Part shown: in pieces, positions 1-5,862 of the stretch
How the letters are laid out: each line of letters opens with the position of its first letter
Position numbering within the stretch: position 1 is the first letter of the stretch
Assembly (NCBI GenBank): GCA_964608095.1
Contig: CAZSMK010000064.1
Coordinates: forward strand, 1-20,004
Source of the DNA: CAZSMK01 sp964608095
GTDB taxonomy: Bacteria; Sumerlaeota; Sumerlaeia; MWCT01; JAGHBZ01
Direction of reading: 5' to 3'
DNA: 20,004 nucleotides
Position numbers and translations under genes: made by a program
The notes under the pieces: model-generated
What the model saw: only the letters and a program-made list of their open reading frames with translations
Databases searched by the model: none
What the model was told of the DNA's origin: nothing

Positions 1-39
1 CAAAAAAATCGAAAATGTAGTGGCGACTTTTACCCTCAA
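1..39 (-). CDS. Possible 5' end of a gene running off the left edge
   Basis: On the minus strand a TTG codon (39-37) opens a frame read as M-R-V-K-V-A-T-T-F-S-I-F-L up to the window edge. That looks like the start of a signal peptide: basic, then hydrophobic. An AAAGGAG Shine-Dalgarno-like site lies at 58-52, 12 bases upstream, which is longer than usual. The position, downstream of a PilX-type gene in a minor-pilin cluster, is where a secreted PilY1-like adhesin often lies, but that identity is only inferred from context. Thirteen codons are too few to identify a family. Confidence 0.3.
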   Translation of the reverse strand, partial: MRVKVATTFSIFL

Positions 40-233
40 AAAAACGTAAGTCTCCTTTTTTCAGTACCCCTATCCTTCTAACTGTCGAACTTGGGCTAAA
101 GGTTATTTCGATAATGAAAACTTATTGCCCTTATATTCACTCGCTGGTTAGTGCCTTGGGGAGCTGGAGAGGCTGCTCGTTTTCGTGCTCTCAATAGATT
201 ACAGTTGCAGTAATTACGTCAGAGCCGTTTGGC

Positions 234-1898
234 TTATTCAGCGGCGCTTAGTTGAATCTGGTGGAGACCGGATTCAACGAGGACGCGCCGAATCGTTACC
301 GGGCTCGAGATCTGGTATGGCTCTCCGTCTGCAAGGTGAGCGTTATAATAAACTGTTGGATTGCCGCCTGAAAGGTAACCACCTTGTGTCATAACACTCC
401 CATAGATTATACCAAATCCCTGGTTATCATAGGTGCCAAAGGTGAATATAATACCGTCATGAAACACCCGTTGATTTGCCAGTACCTCTCCATTGGGATC
501 ATAGATGTCCATTCTTTCGTTTGGGGGATTCCCTCCGAGCGCAAAATCTCCTGCTACATAGAGCAGACCACGGGATGCACACGTGAGATCACCACTAATC
601 TTGATATCGCACCAGTTCGATTTGGAACCATCTGTTACCGGTGGATTGCCGTCAATGGTATCTATGAAGAAGACGAACACTTTATCGGTTAGTCTGTAGT
701 GTTCCAAGGCATCATCAATAGTCGCTGGGCTTTCACTTGAATCGCGGGTTATTTCCCCGTCTTTTGTTTTAAATAATTGTTGTCCTTTACTGTCGTAAAT
801 ATTGCCATCCTCACCCGGACGGATATACGTATCGCGTCGAATGGCGACATCCTTCCAGAATTCGTAACCTATGTCAGGGTCATTGAGTTCCGCGAAGGTA
901 CGGAGTGTCTCATCGATAATCTGGGATAATGTCGGCTCACCGGAAGGAGTATGTTGGTCGCAAAACTGGTAGATCTGGTCAATATATTTTCCGGGACCCC
1001 ATTTGCCAAGGTCGTAAATATCGGAATTATCGCATAGAGTTTCCGGCGGAGTTTTATTGTCTGTAACATGTCCCGTAGCTGTTTTATATTTTGTCCACTG
1101 ATCTACGTTCTGGGTATTATCAGCCAGCAAGTCCCATGCCGGGGGGTTGTTTAGGTCCTTCTTAACATTTCCGACAAGGCAGAGGTTGGTCTTAGACCAT
1201 GCCTCGCCCCAGTGTAGATTGAATTGCCCGTTGGTAGACGCGTTGGTGCCACTGACAATGCCGGCAAGTGCTTTTAAGAGAAAATCTTTCTTAAAATTTA
1301 CGTCGAACAGGACAGTTCGATCAACTGTCGCTCCGGTAAGAAGTGTCGAGCGGGCGGTTGATTTGAAGGTGAACACGGTTCCTGCATCTGCGTTAAGCCG
1401 GGGGAAGAGAACCTGGAGCTCGATGACCTTGCTCTCACCGAGTTCGATAAGGTTGTTATTGAGCGAGTCGTCGATAAACGTCATCAGGACTTGCCCGGGT
1501 TGCCATCCATCATAGAGTGAATCGCGGGCTTGAACGCCTCCTTCGGCGAAGTAGGTTTGTTTAAACATTTCGTAGAATCGAGCGATTTCCACCCAGTTAC
1601 CGTTGGGGTCGCTTATACCGATAGGAGCGGCAATGGAATCGACGGTTTCACCCGCGCCGAGCTGGTTGTATTCTTCCTTGACATCGGTATAGATCCAGAT
1701 TAATTTGTAGAGACCTGCTTCGGCGACCATGGCTGCCTTTTCGCGCGCAATATTATATTGGTTTATCCGGTGAACCGCATAAACGTGTTCTGTTATATTG
1801 GAGACGATAAAACCAAGGATAACAACGATGACCAATGCAGCAATAAGCGCCATGCCGCTGCGCTCTTTCCTCTTTCTTCTGATCATTAACTTTTTCAT
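234..1898 (-). CDS. PilX-like minor pilus protein, copy 1 (554 aa)
   Basis: A large PilX/GspK-like pilus assembly protein. The N-terminus has a basic leader (RRKRKERSG), then one hydrophobic helix (about residues 16-38, MALIAALVIVVILG) and the AREKAAMVAEAGL stretch typical of PilX N-terminal domains. The usual glutamate at +5 after the G15/M16 junction is absent, as in other PilX/GspK proteins. The rest (about 500 residues) should be an extracytoplasmic domain with several cysteines shared with copy 2 (for example NLCLVGN and SNWCDIK). I chose ATG at 1898, not the in-frame TTG at 1907: GGGGAG (1913-1908) lies 9 bases before the ATG, and this makes both paralogues exactly 554 residues. The product ends QIQLSAAE, eight residues past the point where copy 2 has a TAG. 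It probably acts in pilus initiation or adhesion; the exact role is not known. Confidence 0.85.
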   Translation of the reverse strand: MKKLMIRRKRKERSGMALIAALVIVVILGFIVSNITEHVYAVHRINQYNIAREKAAMVAEAGLYKLIWIYTDVKEEYNQLGAGETVDSIAAPIGISDPNGNWVEIARFYEMFKQTYFAEGGVQARDSLYDGWQPGQVLMTFIDDSLNNNLIELGESKVIELQVLFPRLNADAGTVFTFKSTARSTLLTGATVDRTVLFDVNFKKDFLLKALAGIVSGTNASTNGQFNLHWGEAWSKTNLCLVGNVKKDLNNPPAWDLLADNTQNVDQWTKYKTATGHVTDNKTPPETLCDNSDIYDLGKWGPGKYIDQIYQFCDQHTPSGEPTLSQIIDETLRTFAELNDPDIGYEFWKDVAIRRDTYIRPGEDGNIYDSKGQQLFKTKDGEITRDSSESPATIDDALEHYRLTDKVFVFFIDTIDGNPPVTDGSKSNWCDIKISGDLTCASRGLLYVAGDFALGGNPPNERMDIYDPNGEVLANQRVFHDGIIFTFGTYDNQGFGIIYGSVMTQGGYLSGGNPTVYYNAHLADGEPYQISSPVTIRRVLVESGLHQIQLSAAE

Positions 1899-1934
1899 GA
1901 GATTCAACTCCCCAAAAAAATTCTATGTAATAAG

Positions 1935-2325
1935 CTAAATCAAACTCTTTTTTTTCGGTTAAATCTGCGTCTCAAATACCCTGCAGGCGTGCTTCTCCAT
2001 AGTGAGTATGTCCACGAAATGTCCTCTATTCAATCATTGCGCCCATGGTTAATATCTCACTATTGAAGGAAAAGGAAACGTTGATTAGATTCTCTGCAAG
2101 AACCTGCCTGGATTTTGTCTCAGTCTCACGAGTTCGTCATAATGGCGGGATGCTGCAATCGCGGTGTTTCGTTGTTTATCCACTTCCGCCCCCGGGGGGC
2201 GTGTGATCATAAAAACTGAAAAAAAAGGCACGCTACCATCAAACCCAGAATCACAAAAATCGCCTCCACGAGCGTAAAACCCGAAAATGTCCTTTTACTC
2301 TTCTTTTTGTTTATAGTGCAGATAC
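1935..2325 (-). pseudogene. Decayed, deletion-fused pilV/pilW relic
   Basis: Nucleotide similarity to the intact neighbours is obvious by eye. Positions 1935-2124 match the 3' part of the pilW-like gene (4536-4727), including the stop codon and shared runs such as GATTCTCTGCAAGAAC. Positions 2122-2325 match the 5' part of the pilV-like gene (about 5398-5600), including TGCTGCAATCGCGG and TTCGTTGTTTATCCA. The join shares only AGT between the two parents, so about 670 bp (the pilV 3' end and pilW 5' end) has been lost. The relic pilV start is CTG or otherwise destroyed, a TAA follows after eight codons, a frameshift precedes the still readable FSGFTLVEAI prepilin motif, and a TGA closes that frame. 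The pilW part has a TAA near its end. The spacing to pilX copy 1 (36 bp) mirrors the intact module (35 bp). Confidence 0.85.
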
Positions 2326-2438
2326 TTTTCTTATCTCATAGAGGTTATTATAAAGTGCAAATTTTATACCAGAAATGACAACTATCCTGAGAAAAATATC
2401 TGCAATTTTTTCAGTAATCTATATAAAAATGAGTTCAC

Positions 2439-2480
2439 TTGACACCGTGAAATTTGTCAAATATTTGACACGTGTGACAA
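2439..2480. promoter_or_regulatory. Cluster of TTGACA/TGTCAA half-sites with a 16-bp palindrome
   Basis: TGTCAAATATTTGACA (2455-2470) is a perfect 16-bp palindrome. TTGACACCGTGA begins at 2439 and TTGACACGTGTGA at 2465, giving a direct repeat with 26-bp spacing. Such an arrangement is typical of a dimeric repressor operator, but it could also be overlapping -35 boxes facing both ways. No matching -10 box is clear on either strand. Confidence 0.35.
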
Positions 2481-2601
2481 AAATATACATCATAAATGCA
2501 TTATGAATAGTTTTTAGAAATTACACAACCCGGTTCAATATCGAATTTTTCAGCATATTATGGGTGGGTTAAAAAACCCTCTTAGAAAGGGAGGATGGGA
2601 C

Positions 2602-2630
2602 CCGCGGTGAATATAGGAAATATACCGCGG
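2602..2630. repeat. CCGCGGT hairpin
   Basis: CCGCGGT (2602-2608) pairs perfectly with ACCGCGG (2624-2630), and the 15-base loop holds a further ATAT/ATAT pair. There is no T-run on either side, so it is not a standard terminator. Confidence 0.5.
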
Positions 2631-2835
2631 AGTTTTGATGAAGAAACTACTAAGCACGCGATAGATTTTGTCAGCTTTATGGCACGGCTTTCTTTCCTAA
2701 ATACGACGTCTTTATTTGGGAGGCTAAAGGTGATACCTCATCAGTCCGGTATCAATCGCCTGGAGGTGCAGGAAAAAATTTATTGCACATTGATGTTGTC
2801 AGCCGTGGTGTGTAGTTATCGGCGCTTGCTATAGT

Positions 2836-4500
2836 CTAATGGAGACCGGATTGAACGAGAAAGCGCCGAATCGTTACCGGGCTCGAGAGCTGGAACGGCT
2901 CGCCGTCTTTCAACGCAGCGTTATAAAAAACTCGAGGACCGCCGCCTGCAGTATAACTACCGTTTGTGACGACACTTCCATAGACGACTACGTTTGCCTG
3001 ATTGTTATAATTACCAAAGGTAAATAAAATACCATCATGGAACACCGGTTGAGGTGAATATTCATTAGTAGCATCTTCAGGGGCGATATTGTTCTCGACT
3101 TCGTTTGGATCACGGATGGGGATTTCTGGTGGTTGTCCGCTACCCCCGATGTAAAGGTGCCCTGCCACATAAAAAAGTCCACGAGATGCCTTTGTTATTG
3201 CGCCGGTATATTTTATATCGCACCAGTTCGATTCGGTACCATTTGTTACGGGCGGCTCGCCGTTAGTGGTATCTATGAAGAAGACGAACACCTTGTCTGT
3301 TTGTCTGTACACTTCGATAGCGTCATAAATAGTCATTGCCGTTCCTTCAGATGGGTCAGTGGTTATTTCGCCATCATCGGTTAGATACAACTGGTTATCT
3401 TCACTATCGTAAACTTGACTGCCGTCCATACTGGGGCGGACGTATGTATCGCGTCGAATTGCGACGTCCTTCCAGAATTCATAGCCGATCTCGGGATCAT
3501 TGAATGCCGCAAAGGTCTGGACTGTCTCATCGATCAGATCGGATAGTTTCGGCTCCTCATGGTCATCGCAGAATTGGAAGAGCTGATCAAGATATCTTTG
3601 CTCTATACTCTGCTCGTATGTCCCGGGATCATAAATCGTGGTATCATCGCAGCAGTTATTTCCTTTGTTATCTTGAACATGTCCCGTTGCCGCCTTGTAT
3701 TTAGTCCACTCATCGATTGCCTGAGTGTTATCGGCTAACATCTCCCAATACGGCGGGTCGTTAATCTTAACGTTTCCGACAAGGCAGAGATTGGTGTTAG
3801 CCCATGCCTCGCCCCAGTGGAGATTGAATTGCCCGTTGGTAGATGCGGTGGTGCCGCTGATAATGCCCGCAGGAACCTTTAAGAGAAAATCGCGTTTAAA
3901 GTTTACGTCGAACAGCACAGTACGCTCGACTGTCGCCCCGGTAGGCAGCGTCGAGCGGGCGGTTGACTTGAAGGTAAACACGGTTCCTGGGTCTGCATCG
4001 GGGCGTGGGAAGAGAACCTGAAGTTCGATGACCTTGCTCTCACCAAGCTCGACCAAGTCCTCGTTGAGCGAATCATCAATAAACGTCATCAGGACCTGTC
4101 CCGGTTGCCACGCTTCGTAGAGTGCATCGCGCGCTTGAATGCCCCCTTCGGCATAGTCGGTTTGCCGGAACATGTCAAAGAATTGTGCAATTTCCGCCCA
4201 GTTACCGTCGGGGTCGTCGATACCCATGGGTGCGACGAAGGGTTCGCTGCTATATCCCGCGTAATGTTGATTGTATTCTTCCTTGATGGTGGAATAGAGC
4301 CAGATCAATTTATAGAGGCCGGCTTCGGCGACCATGGCTGCCTTTTCGCGCGCGATATTATACTGGTTTATACGGTGGATTGCGTAGACATGCTTTGTGA
4401 CATGGGCGACGATGACACCGAGAATGACAACAATGACAAGAGCGATAATGAGCGCCGCGCCTTTACGTTTTTTACGGGTGTTAAGCACTGTGTAGTTCAT
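2836..4500 (-). CDS. PilX-like minor pilus protein, copy 2 (554 aa)
   Basis: Paralogue of the product of 234-1898, very similar along the whole length (for example shared EFWKDVAIRRDTY and STNGQFNLHWGEAW). It has a basic leader (NTRKKRKGA), one N-terminal hydrophobic helix (ALIIALVIVVILGVIVAHV), the AREKAAMVAEAGL segment, and a long extracytoplasmic part. Start ATG at 4500 is supported by GAAAGGAG (4517-4510), 9 bases upstream. It lies 35 bp after the pilW-like stop and is surely in one operon with pilV and pilW. The coding frame ends at TAG (2838-2836), where copy 1 has CAG; sequence after the stop still resembles the copy 1 tail. The two copies differ most in the middle (about residues 255-300) and in the segment before the C-terminus, which may reflect ligand or partner differences. 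Function is inferred from family and position. Confidence 0.87.
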   Translation of the reverse strand: MNYTVLNTRKKRKGAALIIALVIVVILGVIVAHVTKHVYAIHRINQYNIAREKAAMVAEAGLYKLIWLYSTIKEEYNQHYAGYSSEPFVAPMGIDDPDGNWAEIAQFFDMFRQTDYAEGGIQARDALYEAWQPGQVLMTFIDDSLNEDLVELGESKVIELQVLFPRPDADPGTVFTFKSTARSTLPTGATVERTVLFDVNFKRDFLLKVPAGIISGTTASTNGQFNLHWGEAWANTNLCLVGNVKINDPPYWEMLADNTQAIDEWTKYKAATGHVQDNKGNNCCDDTTIYDPGTYEQSIEQRYLDQLFQFCDDHEEPKLSDLIDETVQTFAAFNDPEIGYEFWKDVAIRRDTYVRPSMDGSQVYDSEDNQLYLTDDGEITTDPSEGTAMTIYDAIEVYRQTDKVFVFFIDTTNGEPPVTNGTESNWCDIKYTGAITKASRGLFYVAGHLYIGGSGQPPEIPIRDPNEVENNIAPEDATNEYSPQPVFHDGILFTFGNYNNQANVVVYGSVVTNGSYTAGGGPRVFYNAALKDGEPFQLSSPVTIRRFLVQSGLH

Positions 4501-4535
4501 GAGAGCCTGCTCCTTTCACAAAGAAGTTGATTATG

Positions 4536-5069
4536 CTAAATCAATTCCTTGTTTCTCGGATAAATCTGTGTTTCAAAGGTTCCGTTCAAGCGTTCTTCTT
4601 CAGACTGATTGTGACCGCGGAATTTCCTGTATTTAAAGATGACGTGTACGCCTATCATTTGCCCATCGAACGAAAAGGAGACGTTCTCGAGATTCTCTGC
4701 AAGAACGCGTGTGGGTTTTGTGTCAGTGGCTTTGCTGAAATACGATAAGTTGCCGTTAGTAAACTCGATTTTTGCCGTCTGTGCAGCGGGTAGTTCGCTG
4801 GATTCATAGGTGATTACATTGGAAGAGGGAATAGTAATAGATTCATAAATGGAGTTGCGGAGCAGGTCGCTCATTACCTGCATGGCGCGTGAGGATTCTT
4901 GCTGGTGTCCCATTTGTGGCAGAAGGACGGCATGCACCCTCATGGTAAACAAAAACAGAAAAGCAACAAAAATGCCGATTAACAAACTGATGGTGGAAGC
5001 CAGGATTAATTCAATAATAGTAAATCCTTGAACCCGTGCACCTTTTTTTTGTGGTTTTTTGTGTATCAT
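4536..5069 (-). CDS. PilW-like minor prepilin (177 aa)
   Basis: Type IV minor prepilin. It has a basic leader, then G15/F16-T-I-I-E20 (prepilin peptidase cleavage and N-methylation motif with the +5 glutamate) and a hydrophobic helix (about 16-45). The C-terminal domain is about 130 residues, shorter than many PilW proteins. The QSSRAMQVMSDLLRNSI-like helix after the membrane segment and the order V-W-X support a PilW/PulJ type. ATG at 5069 has AAGGAG at 5085-5080, 10 bases upstream. The SD lies in the loop of a TCTTTGA/TCAAAGA hairpin. The gene follows pilV by 54 bp and precedes pilX copy 2 by 35 bp. It is expected to join an initiation complex that primes pilus assembly in the inner membrane. 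Confidence 0.82.
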   Translation of the reverse strand: MIHKKPQKKGARVQGFTIIELILASTISLLIGIFVAFLFLFTMRVHAVLLPQMGHQQESSRAMQVMSDLLRNSIYESITIPSSNVITYESSELPAAQTAKIEFTNGNLSYFSKATDTKPTRVLAENLENVSFSFDGQMIGVHVIFKYRKFRGHNQSEEERLNGTFETQIYPRNKELI

Positions 5070-5071
5070 AA

Positions 5072-5134
5072 ATCTTTGACTCCTTCATCAAAGAATTATC
5101 GCAATTGAGTCCCTTATCCCTGATCAAAGATCAG
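5072..5134 (-). promoter_or_regulatory. Alternative hairpins around the pilV stop and pilW ribosome binding site
   Basis: TCTTTGA (5073-5079) can pair with TCAAAGA (5088-5094), leaving the pilW Shine-Dalgarno (5080-5085) in the 8-base loop. CTGATC/GATCAG (5120-5125/5129-5134) forms a second hairpin over the pilV stop codon. TCAAAGAT (5124-5131) is also fully complementary to ATCTTTGA (5072-5079), so a third, mutually exclusive pairing exists. This could couple pilW translation to ribosomes finishing pilV. Pairing is seen in the sequence; function is inference. Confidence 0.35.
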
Positions 5135-5600
5135 CAGTTTGGTACGTATGTATAACCTCCTGCATTCTATGGCTCGAGAGTCTACCGGTTCGGTTCCATT
5201 TTATACTGATAACGACTTCAACCAGCGTTTTGTAGTCTAAGGTGTATGTATTGTCCAGTTCTCTGAAGCGCGAGCCGTCAGGACTTATCTCATAAAGTTT
5301 GACGCTGAGCGTGGCATTGAGGTCGTCAAGTGTAGCGGGAGTATTGAAATCGTCGAGTCGGATGTTACTCACACTGAACGCGGCGGGAAAGAGCGCGAGT
5401 CTCGAGCGTTCATGATAGTCGCGGGCTGCTGCAATCGCGGCGATTCGTTGTTTATCCAATTCCGCCATGTGGCGTGTCAGCATAAGAACCGAGAGAAGTC
5501 CAACTCCCATGAAACCGACAATGGCGATGGCAAGAATCGCTTCAACGAGCGTGAAACCTGATAGTGATTTTTTTCTTTTCTTTTTGAGTCCATAGAGCAT
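5124..5600 (-). CDS. PilV-like minor prepilin (158 aa)
   Basis: Type IV minor prepilin. It has a basic leader with many lysines, then G15/F16-T-L-V-E20 and a hydrophobic helix (AILAIAIVGFMGVGLLSVLML). After it comes a helix with HMAELDKQRIAAIAAARDY, typical of PilV/PulI-type pseudopilins, then a small C-terminal domain. ATG at 5600 is preceded by AGGTGAG at about 5615-5609 (8 bases). It appears to be the first gene of the V-W-X operon: a TATAAT-like box sits upstream, and the 262-bp gap to the rhomboid gene leaves room for a promoter. A degenerate copy of its 5' half persists at about 2122-2325. It is expected to be processed by a PilD-type peptidase and to work with the PilW- and PilX-like proteins in initiating the fibre. 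Confidence 0.82.
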   Translation of the reverse strand: MLYGLKKKRKKSLSGFTLVEAILAIAIVGFMGVGLLSVLMLTRHMAELDKQRIAAIAAARDYHERSRLALFPAAFSVSNIRLDDFNTPATLDDLNATLSVKLYEISPDGSRFRELDNTYTLDYKTLVEVVISIKWNRTGRLSSHRMQEVIHTYQTADL

Positions 5601-5645
5601 ACTATTCTCACCTGCCGAATAAAGTTATGTAAATAGCGTGCAAAT

Positions 5646-5651
5646 ATTATA
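5646..5651 (-). promoter_or_regulatory. Possible -10 box for the pilV-pilW-pilX operon
   Basis: TATAAT on the minus strand, about 45 bases before the pilV start, which would give a short leader. The context is AT-rich. I see no good -35 hexamer at 16-18 bases. The relic copy near 2350-2370 keeps a TATAAA at the matching place. Confidence 0.3.
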
Positions 5652-5759
5652 CCTGAATATATAATTATATGCTAATGACCTTAAGTCTAACTTTATCAGA
5701 TATCCTGAACAGAATGTTGAAATGCTGTAAGAGGGATTGGTGAATCATCTTACCCATTT

Positions 5760-5780
5760 GATGCACTATAATTGTGCATC
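5760..5780. repeat. Hairpin GATGCAC/GTGCATC
   Basis: Perfect 7-bp inverted repeat around a 7-base TATAATT loop, in the gap between the rhomboid and pilV-like genes. There is no T-run on the side downstream of the rhomboid gene, so it is not a clear terminator. It may be a regulator site upstream of pilV. Confidence 0.4.
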
Positions 5781-5862
5781 TGCTCCTTTCAAAAGCTTGG
5801 ACGTTATCGCATTTTCATTAGGTCGATCTCTTCTGGTTTCTATGATAAAGGGCTGACTTTCT

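Larger units (their letters stand above)
2326..2835. other. Intergenic region (510 bp) between the pilus duplicates
   Basis: No convincing gene. From 2326 to about 2400 the sequence still resembles the pilV upstream region (5601-5710): GTGCAAATTTTATACC here against GTGCAAATATTATACC there, so the duplicated unit included promoter DNA. Beyond this are a cluster of TTGACA/TGTCAA half-sites (2439-2480), a short GGGTT/AACCC stem near 2565-2580, and a CCGCGGT hairpin (2602-2630). A 79-codon plus-strand frame at 2595-2834 has no recognisable family, and its AGGGAGG motif directly abuts the ATG. Confidence 0.6.

Noticed and set aside
1..121. A second minus-strand frame (121 to 1) containing ITFSPSSTVRRIGVLKKG, faintly like the PilX C-terminal SSPVTIRRVLVESG
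   Set aside because: Only a handful of matching residues, no ATG/GTG/TTG start, and a stop just upstream; too weak to call a third pilX fragment.
1899..1907. TTG start for pilX copy 1
   Set aside because: The SD GGGGAG directly abuts the TTG but sits 9 bases before the ATG at 1898, which also gives equal length to copy 2.
2595..2834. 79-codon plus-strand frame in the intergenic gap
   Set aside because: AGGGAGG directly abuts the ATG, no recognisable domain, and the frame crosses the CCGCGGT hairpin; probably chance.
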